The position numbers and the translations under genes were made by a program. The notes below the pieces were generated by a model, which had not been told where the DNA came from, did not search any database, and saw only the letters and a program-made list of their open reading frames with translations. DNA of 64,000 nt from Vibrio toranzoniae. GTDB lineage: Bacteria; Pseudomonadota; Gammaproteobacteria; Enterobacterales; Vibrionaceae. Position 1 is the first letter of the stretch; each line of letters starts with the position of its first letter. Location: contig NZ_AP025514.1 of the NCBI RefSeq assembly GCF_024347655.1, forward strand, positions 434,001 to 498,000. Reading direction: 5' to 3'. Below, in pieces: positions 47,237 through 57,244 of this stretch.

Positions 47237-47263
47237 CAAACTATTAAGAGCGTCTTGTTTAAA

Positions 47264-48580
47264 ATGGAACGTTGGCAGAATATTCAAAATGTAGTGGTTG
47301 TAGGGCTCGGTATTACCGGGCTCTCTGTCGTTAAACATCTCGTAAAATATCAGTCTCATACTCATGTGAAGGTGATTGATACTCGTGAGCGACCGCCGGG
47401 CAGAGAATCATTACCTGAATCGGTGAAACTGCATTCTGGAAGTTGGAATAGCCAATGGTTAGCGGAAGCTGACTTGGTCGTTGCTAACCCAGGTATCGCC
47501 TTAGCGACGCCAGAAATTCAAGATGTTGTTCAAGCGGGCACGCCTGTTGTTGGTGACATCGAGTTGTTTGGTTGGGCGGTGAATAAACCTGTTGTGGCAA
47601 TTACAGGTTCAAATGGCAAGAGTACGGTGACCGATCTAACTGGTGTGCTTGCTAAAGCTGCTGGTCTTAACGTGGGTGTTGGTGGCAACATTGGTATTCC
47701 AGCTTTAGACCTTCTTGAGCTCGATGCCGATTTATATGTCCTTGAGCTATCAAGCTTTCAATTAGAGACAACATCGAACCTAAACCTAGTGGCGGCAGCG
47801 TTTTTGAACCTGTCAGAAGATCATATGGATCGCTACCAAGGTATGGACGATTATCGTGATGCCAAGTTAAGAATTTTTAATCATGCTCTGTGTGCGATTG
47901 TAAACCGCGAAGACAAAGAGACTTATCCAGAGCATACGATGCCGTTGGTGACATTTGGTCTCGATAACCAAGAGTTTGGTGTTGCAACGAGTAGTGGCAT
48001 CGAATGGCTAGTGGATAGCAATGAACTGATAATTCCTACCCAAGATTTAACATTGGTTGGACGTCATAATGTGGCGAATGCGTTAGTCTCTTTAGCACTA
48101 TTGAAGCAAGTAGGTATTGATTACAGAAAGAGCCTTGAAGCTCTGAAAGCTTACAATGGCTTAACTCATCGTTGCCAAGTGGTGGCTGATAAACGCGCGA
48201 TCAAGTGGGTCAATGACTCAAAAGCGACCAATGTGGCCAGCACATTAGCGGCTCTTACTGGTTTAGAGTGTCAAGGTACTTTGTATCTCTTGGTAGGCGG
48301 TGTGGGGAAAGGTGCCGATTTTAGTGAGCTTAAACCTGTGTTATCAGAACTAGAGCGTGTTCAACTATGTTGCTTCGGTGAAGATGCGATGCAGTTTATG
48401 CCTCTGCACCCATCGGCTAAGACGTTTGAAACTATGCGCGATATTATCGAGAGCATTTTTAAACAGCTCGCTCCGGGGGATATGGTGATGCTGTCTCCTG
48501 CTTGTGCAAGCTTCGATCAGTTTAATAATTTCATGGCGAGAGGTGATGCGTTCACTGAACTTGCTCATGAGTATGCTTAA
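47264..48580 (+). CDS. murD: UDP-MurNAc-L-alanine D-glutamate ligase MurD
   Basis: MurD adds D-glutamate to UDP-MurNAc-L-Ala. The N-terminal Rossmann part begins [15 protein letters not shown], the ATP loop is [12 protein letters not shown], and [10 protein letters not shown] and [11 protein letters not shown] follow. The start ATG 47264 (MERWQNIQ) matches other Vibrio MurD; TTG 47255 would add three residues. About 438 residues, the E. coli length. Confidence 0.95.
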   Translation: MERWQNIQNVVVVGLGITGLSVVKHLVKYQSHTHVKVIDTRERPPGRESLPESVKLHSGSWNSQWLAEADLVVANPGIALATPEIQDVVQAGTPVVGDIELFGWAVNKPVVAITGSNGKSTVTDLTGVLAKAAGLNVGVGGNIGIPALDLLELDADLYVLELSSFQLETTSNLNLVAAAFLNLSEDHMDRYQGMDDYRDAKLRIFNHALCAIVNREDKETYPEHTMPLVTFGLDNQEFGVATSSGIEWLVDSNELIIPTQDLTLVGRHNVANALVSLALLKQVGIDYRKSLEALKAYNGLTHRCQVVADKRAIKWVNDSKATNVASTLAALTGLECQGTLYLLVGGVGKGADFSELKPVLSELERVQLCCFGEDAMQFMPLHPSAKTFETMRDIIESIFKQLAPGDMVMLSPACASFDQFNNFMARGDAFTELAHEYA

Positions 48581-48602
48581 CGTGTTGAAGGACTAACATT
48601 TA

Positions 48603-49799
48603 GTGCTAAGAGTGAAAGAGATTAACCAATTCATTTGGCAATGGCTGAACCGTGCCACACCAGAGGCACTTTACGATCGTCAATTGGTATGGATTGCTCT
48701 TGGATTGATGTTAACGGGGTTGGTGATGGTAACGTCGGCTTCGTTTCCTATCAGCGCTCGCTTAACCGATCAGCCATTTCACTTTATGTTTCGTCACGCC
48801 ATCTTCCTTGTTTTGGCGTTAGGCGTGTCCAGCGTGATTCTACAGATACCGATGAAGCGCTGGTTTCAATACAGCACGTATCTACTGGGTTTATCATTCT
48901 TTCTACTGATCGTGGTATTGGTCGTAGGTAAATCGGTTAACGGTGCATCGCGTTGGATTCCACTTGGGCTGTTTAACTTACAACCTGCCGAAGTCGCTAA
49001 ATTATCGCTGTTTATCTTTATGGCTGGCTATTTGGTTCGAAAACAAGATGAGGTGAGAAAAACCTTCTTTGGTGGTTTTGCTAAGCCCATCATGGTGTTT
49101 GGTGCCTTCGCTGTGTTGCTACTGGGTCAACCCGATTTGGGGACGGTCGTCGTAATGTTGGTGACCTTGTTTGGTATGTTATTCATTGCGGGGGCTAAGC
49201 TCTCACAGTTCATCGCACTGATGGTTGCTGGTATTGCCGCTGTGGTTGGTTTGATTGTGGTTGAACCTTACCGTGTCCGACGTGTGACCTCATTCTGGGA
49301 GCCTTGGAATGACCCGTTTGGCAGTGGTTACCAGTTAACTCAATCACTCATGGCGTTTGGCCGTGGAGATTGGATGGGGCAAGGTCTCGGCAACTCAGTT
49401 CAGAAGTTAGAGTACCTTCCAGAAGCACATACCGATTTTGTATTTGCTGTATTGGCTGAAGAGTTGGGTTTTGTTGGCGTGACTTTAGTGCTGATTCTTA
49501 TTTTTAGTTTGGTCTTTAAAGCGATCCTAATTGGGAAGAAAGCCTTCGAGAGCGACCAATTATTCAACGGCTATCTTGCCTTTGGTATTGGCATTTGGTT
49601 TGCTTTTCAGACACTTGTTAACGTCGGCGCTGCTTCAGGTATCGTTCCAACGAAAGGTCTAACATTGCCGTTGATCAGCTATGGTGGTTCAAGTCTCATT
49701 GTGATGTCAGTTGCTGTTTCCATGTTGTTACGTATCGATCACGAATGTCGATGGCAAGAAAAAGAACAAACAGATAATCAAAACGAATCAATAGAGTAA
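48603..49799 (+). CDS. ftsW: Septal peptidoglycan polymerase FtsW
   Basis: FtsW is a SEDS-family glycosyltransferase working with FtsI. It has about ten membrane helices; family landmarks are [26 protein letters not shown] (the catalytic loop region), [20 protein letters not shown] and [17 protein letters not shown]. The start is GTG 48603 with AAGGA upstream; another GTG at 48612 is possible. 398 residues, slightly shorter than E. coli FtsW (414), due to the N-terminus. Confidence 0.95.
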   Translation: MLRVKEINQFIWQWLNRATPEALYDRQLVWIALGLMLTGLVMVTSASFPISARLTDQPFHFMFRHAIFLVLALGVSSVILQIPMKRWFQYSTYLLGLSFFLLIVVLVVGKSVNGASRWIPLGLFNLQPAEVAKLSLFIFMAGYLVRKQDEVRKTFFGGFAKPIMVFGAFAVLLLGQPDLGTVVVMLVTLFGMLFIAGAKLSQFIALMVAGIAAVVGLIVVEPYRVRRVTSFWEPWNDPFGSGYQLTQSLMAFGRGDWMGQGLGNSVQKLEYLPEAHTDFVFAVLAEELGFVGVTLVLILIFSLVFKAILIGKKAFESDQLFNGYLAFGIGIWFAFQTLVNVGAASGIVPTKGLTLPLISYGGSSLIVMSVAVSMLLRIDHECRWQEKEQTDNQNESIE

Positions 49800-49811
49800 G
49801 AATCTAACGTG

Positions 49812-50873
49812 ATGAAACAAAATAAAAAACTCTTAGTGATGGCTGGTGGTACTGGCGGTCACGTTTTTCCTGGGTTGGCGGTGGCGAAAAAGCTTCAGCA
49901 ACAAGGTTGGGAAATTCGATGGCTAGGTACGGCGGACAGAATGGAGGCTGACTTAGTGCCAAAGCATGGTATTGAGATAGACTTCATCAAAGTTAAAGGC
50001 CTTCGTGGTCAAGGCATTAGCAAATTAATTAAAGCACCATTTCAGATTATTAATGCCATACTTCAAGCAAGACAGCACATCAAAGCGTGGCAACCAGATG
50101 TAGTGCTTGGCATGGGCGGATACGTCAGTGGGCCTGGCGGTATTGCAGCTTGGTTGTCTGGTATTCCGGTGGTTTTGCATGAACAAAATGCGGTGGCAGG
50201 TTTAACCAACCAATGGCTTTCTAAAATAGCGAAAAAGGTCTTCCAAGCTTTCCCTGGCGCTTTCTCTACAGCAGAAGTCGTGGGTAACCCAGTACGTGAA
50301 GATGTTGTGAGTCTTCCTGAACCAGAGCAACGCATGGCAGAGCGTGATGGCGATATTCGCATCTTGGTGATGGGCGGTAGCCAAGGGGCTAAAATACTTA
50401 ACGATACTCTGCCAATGACCTTGGCTCAGTTGGGTTCTGGTTTTACTGTGATGCACCAAGCCGGAAAAAATAATCAACAACAGGTCATGGATCAATACAA
50501 ATCACATTCTGTAAATAATGTTCAAGTGACAGAATTTATTGATGATGTGGCGCAAGCTTATGAGTGGGCCGATCTACTAGTGTGTCGCTCAGGCGCATTA
50601 ACCGTCTCGGAAGTGTCAGCAGCGGGTGTGGGTTCTATCTTTGTTCCGTTTATGCACAAGGACAGGCAGCAAGCTCTGAATGCCGATCACCTAGTTGAAT
50701 GTGGCGCCGCGTTAATGATTGAGCAGCCTCAGTTGACGGCTGATAAGCTAGCGAGCACTATCGCTCAGCTTGATAGAAATGAATTAAAAATGATGGCTAC
50801 AAAAGCTCGTCAAGCAGCTAAGCTTGATGCCGATGTGACCGTCGCTGAAGCGATTAAAGCTTTAGCAAAATAA
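49812..50873 (+). CDS. murG: Lipid II-forming GlcNAc transferase MurG
   Basis: MurG transfers GlcNAc to lipid I on the cytoplasmic side of the inner membrane. Signature loops are [42 protein letters not shown] and [13 protein letters not shown], all present in order; [23 protein letters not shown] forms the UDP-GlcNAc site. The start is ATG 49812 (GTG 49809 also possible). 353 residues (E. coli 355). Confidence 0.96.
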   Translation: MKQNKKLLVMAGGTGGHVFPGLAVAKKLQQQGWEIRWLGTADRMEADLVPKHGIEIDFIKVKGLRGQGISKLIKAPFQIINAILQARQHIKAWQPDVVLGMGGYVSGPGGIAAWLSGIPVVLHEQNAVAGLTNQWLSKIAKKVFQAFPGAFSTAEVVGNPVREDVVSLPEPEQRMAERDGDIRILVMGGSQGAKILNDTLPMTLAQLGSGFTVMHQAGKNNQQQVMDQYKSHSVNNVQVTEFIDDVAQAYEWADLLVCRSGALTVSEVSAAGVGSIFVPFMHKDRQQALNADHLVECGAALMIEQPQLTADKLASTIAQLDRNELKMMATKARQAAKLDADVTVAEAIKALAK

Positions 50874-50886
50874 TGAGATTGAATTG

Positions 50887-52347
50887 ATGACGATTGAACA
50901 TACCCAAGACTTAGCGCAAATCCGTGCAATGGTGCCAGAGATGCGCCGTGTTAAATCTATCCACTTCATTGGCATTGGTGGCGCCGGAATGAGCGGGATA
51001 GCTGAAGTCTTGCTGAATGAAGGCTACCAAATTACCGGGTCTGATATTGCTCAAAATCTAGTGACTGAGCGTTTGATTAGCAAGGGCGCGACTATTTATA
51101 TCGGTCACCAAGCAAGTAATGTTGCTGATGCTAGTGTGGTGGTGGTTTCAACCGCTATCAACGAAGAGAACCCAGAAATTATTGCCGCTCGTGAAGCGCG
51201 CACACCGATTGTTCGTCGTGCAGAAATGCTGGCTGAGCTGATGCGTTTTCGTCATGGTATTGCTGTGGCAGGTACGCACGGTAAAACAACGACCACAGCG
51301 CTAGTGACACAGATTTACTCGGAAGCGGGTTTAGATCCAACTTTCGTCAACGGTGGCTTGGTGAAAAGTGCGGGTACTAATGCTCGTTTAGGCTCAAGCC
51401 GTATTCTTATCGCTGAAGCTGATGAAAGTGACGCATCGTTTTTACACCTGCAACCAATGGTCAGTATTGTAACGAATATTGAAGCTGATCACATGGACAC
51501 CTACGGCGGTGATTTTGAAACGCTAAAGCAGACCTTTATTGATTTCTTACATAACTTACCATTCTATGGTCAGGCGGTGATGTGTATTGATGATCCTGTA
51601 GTACGTGAGCTTATTCCTCAGGTTAGCCGTCAAATCATTACTTACGGTTTCTCAGAAGACGCCGATATTCGTATTGAAAACTACGTACAAGAAGGTCAGC
51701 AAGGTAAGTTCACAGTGGTACGTGAAGGTAAGGCTAACCTAGATATCACGCTAAACATTCCAGGGCGCCACAACGCACTGAATGCATCTGCCGCGATTGC
51801 GGTTGCTACTGAAGATGACATCAGTGATGAGGCGATCCTAAAAGCGATGGCGGGAACGGAAGGTACTGGTCGTCGTTTTGATCACCTTGGTGAATACGAA
51901 ACAGGGAACGGCGTGGCAATGTTGGTCGATGATTATGGCCATCACCCGACTGAAGTGAATGTAACCATTCAAGCGGCTCGCAGTGGTTGGACTGATAAAC
52001 GTCTTGTGATGATTTTTCAACCTCATCGTTACAGCCGAACGCGAGATCTGTACGATGACTTTGCAAATGTTCTTGATCAAGTTGATGTCTTAATCTTATT
52101 AGATGTTTATTCAGCAGGTGAGAAACCTATTGCTGGTGCTGACGGGCGTTCATTGAGCCGAACTATTCGCGGGCGTGGTAAGATTGACCCAATTTTCGTG
52201 GCTGATATCAATACTCTGCCATCGGTTTTAGCGAACGTAATTCAAGGTGGAGACCTTGTTTTGACGCAGGGTGCAGGTGATGTTGGTCGTGTAGCCAAGC
52301 AGCTTGAATCGTTACAATTAGATATAAATAAGATGTTGAACGCGTAA
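50887..52347 (+). CDS. murC: UDP-MurNAc L-alanine ligase MurC
   Basis: MurC starts the stem peptide by adding L-alanine to UDP-MurNAc. The N-terminal domain has [19 protein letters not shown], the ATP loop is [13 protein letters not shown], and [12 protein letters not shown] and [10 protein letters not shown] are present. ATG 50887 is preferred over the TTG directly before it. About 486 residues (E. coli 491). Unlike E. coli, no ddlB gene follows; a 143-base gap with its own promoter leads to ftsQ. Confidence 0.96.
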   Translation: MTIEHTQDLAQIRAMVPEMRRVKSIHFIGIGGAGMSGIAEVLLNEGYQITGSDIAQNLVTERLISKGATIYIGHQASNVADASVVVVSTAINEENPEIIAAREARTPIVRRAEMLAELMRFRHGIAVAGTHGKTTTTALVTQIYSEAGLDPTFVNGGLVKSAGTNARLGSSRILIAEADESDASFLHLQPMVSIVTNIEADHMDTYGGDFETLKQTFIDFLHNLPFYGQAVMCIDDPVVRELIPQVSRQIITYGFSEDADIRIENYVQEGQQGKFTVVREGKANLDITLNIPGRHNALNASAAIAVATEDDISDEAILKAMAGTEGTGRRFDHLGEYETGNGVAMLVDDYGHHPTEVNVTIQAARSGWTDKRLVMIFQPHRYSRTRDLYDDFANVLDQVDVLILLDVYSAGEKPIAGADGRSLSRTIRGRGKIDPIFVADINTLPSVLANVIQGGDLVLTQGAGDVGRVAKQLESLQLDINKMLNA

Positions 52348-52391
52348 CAAAATACTGTTTACAGACTGTGGTTGATCGCTCACTTCTTGCG

Positions 52392-52457
52392 ATTGACCTA
52401 AAATTGACCAAAAATCTTCTTATCAACGTTTGATAGTTTGATTTTGCTCAGTATAAT
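52392..52457 (+). promoter_or_regulatory. ftsQAZ promoter and upstream direct repeats
   Basis: TTGATA (52430-52435), a 16-base spacer and consensus TATAAT (52452-52457). Upstream, ATTGACC occurs twice (52392-52398 and 52403-52409), 11 bases apart, i.e. on the same helix face. The predicted start lies about 27 bases before ftsQ. Confidence 0.65.
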
Positions 52458-52490
52458 TCATAGGTTAAAGTAAGTACTTTTACCTCTATT

Positions 52491-53318
52491 ATGAAGATAG
52501 GGAATAGAATTGCGAACCAACTACAGGGAATGCGGGCTTTGGTAGAAAGTACTTTTAGCGAAAACCGCCACCTATTCAGTTTACCATCGCTCAAGAAACA
52601 TGCCCTAGAAGGGTCTTTTTTTGTCATGGTATTGCTATTCATTGGGTTTCTTTTCTATACCACACTGACTTGGATGTGGGACGATCAACGATTGCCTCTC
52701 TCCAAAATAGTACTTCAAGGCGACTTAACTTACGTAACCGCTGGTGATGTTCAACATGCATTTAGCGAGATTGAGCATATCGGTACATTCATGTCACAAG
52801 ATATCGGTGTATTGCAAGAAAGTTTGGAAGCGTTGCCTTGGGTATCAGTTGTCTCTATTCGTAAACAGTGGCCAGACACAATAAAAGTATTTTTGACTGA
52901 ATATCAAGCGGCAGCAATCTGGAATGGCAACATGCTGCTGAATGAAAATGGTCAGGTATTTAATGGTGATATCGGCCTTTTGAAGGGCGATAGAGTTAAG
53001 CTTTATGGCCCTGACGGCACCAGCCAAGTAGTAATAGAAAAGTGGCGACAGATAACCCCTTTGATTAATAGTTTAGGGTTGACGGTTACCTCGCTCGTTC
53101 TCAATGAGCGTCGTGCTTGGCAAATAATCCTAGATAACGGTATCCGTTTAGAGCTAGGTAAAGATTCTTTAGATGAGCGTGTTGAACGCTTCATTTCGCT
53201 TTATAACGAATTAGGAAGTAAAGCGAATCAAGTGAGCTACATTGACCTCAGGTATGATACGGGAGCCGCTGTAGGCTGGTTTCCAGAGCAAGAGTTAGAA
53301 GAGAGCACAGATGACTAA
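52491..53318 (+). CDS. ftsQ: Cell division protein FtsQ
   Basis: FtsQ is the bitopic scaffold that recruits FtsL-FtsB to the septum. The N-terminus is cytoplasmic, followed by one membrane helix (about 43-63). A POTRA domain begins at LSKIVLQGDLTYVTAGDVQ (about 69-140) and a beta domain follows. 275 residues (E. coli 276). No good Shine-Dalgarno site is visible before ATG 52491. It overlaps ftsA by eight bases. Confidence 0.94.
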   Translation: MKIGNRIANQLQGMRALVESTFSENRHLFSLPSLKKHALEGSFFVMVLLFIGFLFYTTLTWMWDDQRLPLSKIVLQGDLTYVTAGDVQHAFSEIEHIGTFMSQDIGVLQESLEALPWVSVVSIRKQWPDTIKVFLTEYQAAAIWNGNMLLNENGQVFNGDIGLLKGDRVKLYGPDGTSQVVIEKWRQITPLINSLGLTVTSLVLNERRAWQIILDNGIRLELGKDSLDERVERFISLYNELGSKANQVSYIDLRYDTGAAVGWFPEQELEESTDD

Positions 53319-54579
53319 GACCGCAGATGACAACATAATCGTTGGTCTTGATATAGGCACTGCGACCATATCAGCTCTGGTTGGTGAAATACTGCCTGAT
53401 GGTCAAATCAATATCATTGGTTCAGGGCAAAGCCCATCCAGAGGTATGGATAAAGGTGGTGTAAACGACCTAGAGTCGGTAGTGAAGTCGGTTCAGCGAG
53501 CTATTGATCAAGCAGAGTTGATGGCTGAATGCCAAATCAGCAATGTATTTATCTCGCTATCGGGCAAGCACATCGCAAGCCGAATTGAAAAAGGCATGGG
53601 CACTATCTCTGATGAAGAGGTGTCTCAAGACGATATGGATCGAGCGATCCATACCGCGAAATCAATTAAAATAGGTGATGAACAGAGAATTCTGCACGTA
53701 ATTCCACAAGAATTTACCATTGATTATCAAGAAGGAATTAAGAACCCTCTTGGTTTGTCTGGTGTTCGAATGGAAGTCAGTGTTCACCTAATTTCTTGTC
53801 ATAGCGATATGGCAAGAAATATTATTAAAGCTGTCGAACGATGTGGTCTCACTGTAGAGCACATCGTGTTTTCAGGACTTGCCTCAAGTAATGCGGTAAT
53901 TACTGAAGACGAGAGAGAGCTTGGAGTGTGTGTGGTTGATATCGGTGCTGGTACGATGGATATTTCCATTTGGACTGGCGGCGCACTGCGACACACAGAA
54001 GTCTTTTCCTACGCAGGAAATGCAGTAACCAGTGATATTGCCTTCGCTTTCGGCACGCCAGTAAGCGATGCTGAAGAGATAAAAGTAAACCACGGTTGCG
54101 CTCTGAGTGAACTCGTAAGCAAGGATGATTCTGTTAACGTCCCAAGTGTTGGTGGTCGTCCATCGAGAAGTTTGCAAAGACAAACTTTGTCGGAAGTGAT
54201 TGAACCACGTTACACTGAACTTATGGGGCTTGTTAACCAAACTATTGATACGGTTCAATTGCAGCTACGAGATGAAGGTATTAAACACCACCTTGCAGCT
54301 GGCGTCGTTCTCACTGGTGGAGCAGCACAAATTGACGGGTTGGTAGAGTGTGCGGAACGTGTTTTCCGCAATCAAGTTCGAGTTGGTAAGCCATTAGAAG
54401 TTAGTGGCTTAACTGACTATGTTAAAGAGCCGTATCATTCTACGGCGGTTGGTTTACTTCATTACGCAAGAGATTGTCAGATCAGTGATGAAGGTGATTA
54501 CAGCGAACCTAAGCGTTCTGCACCTTCAATGTCTGGTTTATTTGGCAAATTGCGTAATTGGATACAAAAAGAGTTTTAA
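53311..54579 (+). CDS. ftsA: Cell division protein FtsA
   Basis: FtsA is an actin-like ATPase that tethers FtsZ filaments to the membrane. The phosphate-1 loop IVGLDIGTATISALVGE, the second nucleotide segment VVDIGAGTMDISIW and GVVLTGGAAQIDG are all visible. The C-terminal amphipathic helix (GLFGKLRNWIQKEF) is the membrane-targeting sequence. 422 residues (E. coli 420). It overlaps ftsQ and precedes ftsZ by 31 bases. Confidence 0.96.
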   Translation: MTKTADDNIIVGLDIGTATISALVGEILPDGQINIIGSGQSPSRGMDKGGVNDLESVVKSVQRAIDQAELMAECQISNVFISLSGKHIASRIEKGMGTISDEEVSQDDMDRAIHTAKSIKIGDEQRILHVIPQEFTIDYQEGIKNPLGLSGVRMEVSVHLISCHSDMARNIIKAVERCGLTVEHIVFSGLASSNAVITEDERELGVCVVDIGAGTMDISIWTGGALRHTEVFSYAGNAVTSDIAFAFGTPVSDAEEIKVNHGCALSELVSKDDSVNVPSVGGRPSRSLQRQTLSEVIEPRYTELMGLVNQTIDTVQLQLRDEGIKHHLAAGVVLTGGAAQIDGLVECAERVFRNQVRVGKPLEVSGLTDYVKEPYHSTAVGLLHYARDCQISDEGDYSEPKRSAPSMSGLFGKLRNWIQKEF

Positions 54580-54610
54580 CCTGAGTTGCAGGAAAAAACG
54601 GAGATAACAC

Positions 54611-55843
54611 ATGTTTGAACCGATGATGGAAATGTCTGACGATGCAGTAATTAAAGTCGTTGGAGTTGGTGGCGGTGGCGGTAACGCTGTTGAGCACATG
54701 GTACGTGAATCAATCGAAGGCGTAGAATTCATCAGTGTTAACACTGATGCACAAGCACTTCGTAAAACAAGCGTGAGCAGCGTGATCCAAATTGGTGGTG
54801 ATATCACTAAAGGTTTGGGCGCTGGTGCAAACCCACAAGTAGGCCGTGATGCAGCTCTCGAAGATAGAGAAAGAATTAAAGAAGTTCTAACTGGCGCCGA
54901 TATGGTATTTATCGCAGCTGGTATGGGCGGTGGTACAGGTACAGGTGCTGCTCCAGTTATTGCTGAAGTTGCGAAAGAGCTTGGTGTACTAACGGTTGCT
55001 GTTGTAACTAAACCGTTTAGCTTTGAAGGCAAAAAGCGTTTAGCGTTTGCTGAGCAAGGTATTGAAGAGCTTTCTAAGCATGTGGATTCTTTAATTACGA
55101 TTCCAAATGAAAAGCTACTTAAAGTACTTGGCCGCGGCGTAACACTGCTAGAAGCTTTCGCAAGTGCAAATGATGTACTTAAAAACGCGGTACAAGGTAT
55201 TGCTGAGCTAATTACTCGCCCTGGTATGATTAACGTCGATTTCGCGGATGTTCGCACCGTAATGTCGGAAATGGGTCATGCAATGATGGGTAGCGGTATC
55301 GCAAAAGGTGATGACCGTGCTGAAGAGGCCGCTGAAACGGCAATTTCTAGCCCATTACTAGAAGATATCGATCTAGCTGGTGCGCGTGGCGTTCTTGTGA
55401 ACATCACAGCAGGCCTAGATATGCGTCTAGATGAGTTCGAAACTGTGGGTAATACAGTTAAGGCATTCGCATCTGATAATGCAACAGTAGTGATAGGTAC
55501 TTCTCTAGACCCTGATATGACGGATGAAATCCGTGTAACTGTTGTAGCAACTGGTATCGGCACTGAGAGAAAACCAGACATTACTTTAGTTGCTGGTGGT
55601 AATACTAAAGTTGCGTCAACCCCTCAACCACAGGTAGCGGCTCAAACAGCAGCAAAAGTGGAAGAGAAAGTGGCACAGCCATTGCAAGAAAAAACTGAGG
55701 TAAAATCTCAAGTTAAGCAACAGCCAACAACGTCGTCACCGGCTTCTTCAGGTTCAGGCGCTAGCCAAAATGCTGCACCTAAAGCTGAGAAAGAAAGTGG
55801 GTATTTAGATATACCAGCATTTTTACGACGTCAGGCTGACTAG
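54611..55843 (+). CDS. ftsZ: Cell division GTPase FtsZ
   Basis: FtsZ is the tubulin homologue that forms the division ring. The GTP-binding tubulin signature [11 protein letters not shown] lies at about 107-117, preceded by [12 protein letters not shown], and the T7 loop [11 protein letters not shown] provides the catalytic aspartate. After the globular core (to about 316) comes a variable Q/A/P-rich linker of about 75 residues and the conserved tail [13 protein letters not shown] that binds FtsA and ZipA. 410 residues; GGAG before ATG. Confidence 0.97.
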   Translation: MFEPMMEMSDDAVIKVVGVGGGGGNAVEHMVRESIEGVEFISVNTDAQALRKTSVSSVIQIGGDITKGLGAGANPQVGRDAALEDRERIKEVLTGADMVFIAAGMGGGTGTGAAPVIAEVAKELGVLTVAVVTKPFSFEGKKRLAFAEQGIEELSKHVDSLITIPNEKLLKVLGRGVTLLEAFASANDVLKNAVQGIAELITRPGMINVDFADVRTVMSEMGHAMMGSGIAKGDDRAEEAAETAISSPLLEDIDLAGARGVLVNITAGLDMRLDEFETVGNTVKAFASDNATVVIGTSLDPDMTDEIRVTVVATGIGTERKPDITLVAGGNTKVASTPQPQVAAQTAAKVEEKVAQPLQEKTEVKSQVKQQPTTSSPASSGSGASQNAAPKAEKESGYLDIPAFLRRQAD

Positions 55844-55857
55844 CAAACACCCAAAAT

Positions 55858-55885
55858 TTGACTATAGTCGAATTAATGGTAAAAT
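55858..55885 (+). promoter_or_regulatory. lpxC promoter
   Basis: TTGACT (55858-55863), a 16-base spacer and TAAAAT (55880-55885), about 54 bases before lpxC. A dedicated lpxC promoter between ftsZ and lpxC is also known in E. coli. Confidence 0.65.
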
Positions 55886-55938
55886 CCGCGGTCGGTAAAT
55901 ACTGGCCGTGATTTGTAGCACTGATAAGAGGCAAGCAG

Positions 55939-56856
55939 ATGATCAGACAACGTACTCTGAAAGAAATTGTGAAAACAACTGGTGTGGGTCTCCACTCTGG
56001 TCGTAAAGTCACACTTACTCTTCGCCCGGCAGCTGCAAATACAGGCATTGTTTACCGTCGTACTGATGTAAATCCACCTGTAGATTTCCCAGCTGATCCA
56101 GCATCAGTTCGTGACACTATGTTATGTACTGCTCTTGTTAATGATGAAGGCGTACGTATTTCTACAGTGGAGCACCTTAACGCCGCTCTAGCGGGTATGG
56201 GCATCGACAACATTATTGTTGAAGTGGATGCACCAGAGATTCCAATTATGGATGGTAGCGCAAGCCCATTCGTATACTTGCTACAGCAAGCGGGTGTAGA
56301 AACACTGAATACAGCGAAGCGTTTTATTCGAATCAAAAAGCCTGTTCGTTTTGAAGATGGTGATAAGTGGGCAGAATTTGTTCCATTTAACGGTTTCCGC
56401 ATGGACTTTGAGATCGACTTTAACCATCCTGCTATTGAGTCTGACGAGCAACGTTTATTATTTGATTTCTCTTCACAAGGTTTTGTGAAAGAAATTTCTC
56501 GTGCTCGTACGTTCGGCTTTATGCGTGACATAGAATATCTACAATCTCAAAACCTAGTACTTGGCGGCAGCTTCGATAATGCTATCGTACTTGACGAATA
56601 CCGAATTCTTAATGAAGAAGGCCTTCGTTTTGAGAATGAGTTTGTAACACATAAAGTGTTGGATGCGATTGGTGACCTTTACATGTGTGGACACGCTATT
56701 ATTGGTGAGTTCCGAGCATACAAATCAGGTCATGGCCTAAACAACCAACTATTACGTGCAGTACTTGCTGACGCAGAAGCTTGGGAGTGGGCAACATTTG
56801 AAGAAGAAGCTGGCTCTCCTGTTGCATTTGCTGAACCAGGAATGGTTCTAGCGTAA
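55939..56856 (+). CDS. lpxC: UDP-3-O-acyl-GlcNAc deacetylase LpxC
   Basis: LpxC carries out the committed step of lipid A synthesis. The zinc ligands are exactly at the canonical positions: His79 (VEHLNAAL), His238 and Asp242 ([10 protein letters not shown]); the general base Glu78 is present. 305 residues, the E. coli length. In enterobacteria its C-terminus is a FtsH degradation signal; here the tail [11 protein letters not shown] is similarly non-polar. A strong terminator follows. Confidence 0.97.
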   Translation: MIRQRTLKEIVKTTGVGLHSGRKVTLTLRPAAANTGIVYRRTDVNPPVDFPADPASVRDTMLCTALVNDEGVRISTVEHLNAALAGMGIDNIIVEVDAPEIPIMDGSASPFVYLLQQAGVETLNTAKRFIRIKKPVRFEDGDKWAEFVPFNGFRMDFEIDFNHPAIESDEQRLLFDFSSQGFVKEISRARTFGFMRDIEYLQSQNLVLGGSFDNAIVLDEYRILNEEGLRFENEFVTHKVLDAIGDLYMCGHAIIGEFRAYKSGHGLNNQLLRAVLADAEAWEWATFEEEAGSPVAFAEPGMVLA

Positions 56857-56884
56857 TTATTGTTTACAATAATATAAGATTTCG

Positions 56885-56912
56885 AAAACCAGGTCATTGA
56901 CCTGGTTTTTTT
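56885..56912 (+). terminator. Terminator at the end of the dcw cluster (after lpxC)
   Basis: AAAACCAGGT / ACCTGGTTTT with a five-base loop, then TTT. It separates lpxC from secA. Confidence 0.9.
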
Positions 56913-57244
56913 GTATCTAGAAAATAGATACAGTGTCGTTAACCTACGGAAATTGTTGGACAATGGGTCGTAGTTTGCTTAATCCATCAGCAATTAGAAA
57001 GAAAAGTTCCAAGCACATCAAACAAATGGTGTTCTAAATGGTCGTTAGTGTGAAAATTACTTACACTAAAGGGCATTAATTTTAACTCAAGCCTTGAAAA
57101 CTCTACTCTCAAGTACAATATCAAAGATACTAGATTTATCTCAGTATCCTTGGTTAGTAACTGAAGACTAGTTCATAGCTAGTAGAGACTGACGGCATTT
57201 AAAATAGATCGCGGACGATCTGAGAACGAAGAGATTCCAAGCAC
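56913..57244 (+). other. secA upstream region; no secM or dciA gene
   Basis: The lpxC-secA gap holds the lpxC terminator, a possible 24-codon reading frame (56963-57037), a seven-base inverted repeat (TTAGTGT 57045-57051 / ACACTAA 57063-57069), and a six-base hairpin AGATCG CGGA CGATCT (57206-57221) just before secA. There is no room for a SecM of E. coli type or for a full DciA, and no SecM-like arrest motif is seen. The 24-codon frame is the best small-ORF candidate but lacks a strong ribosome site. Confidence 0.4.
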
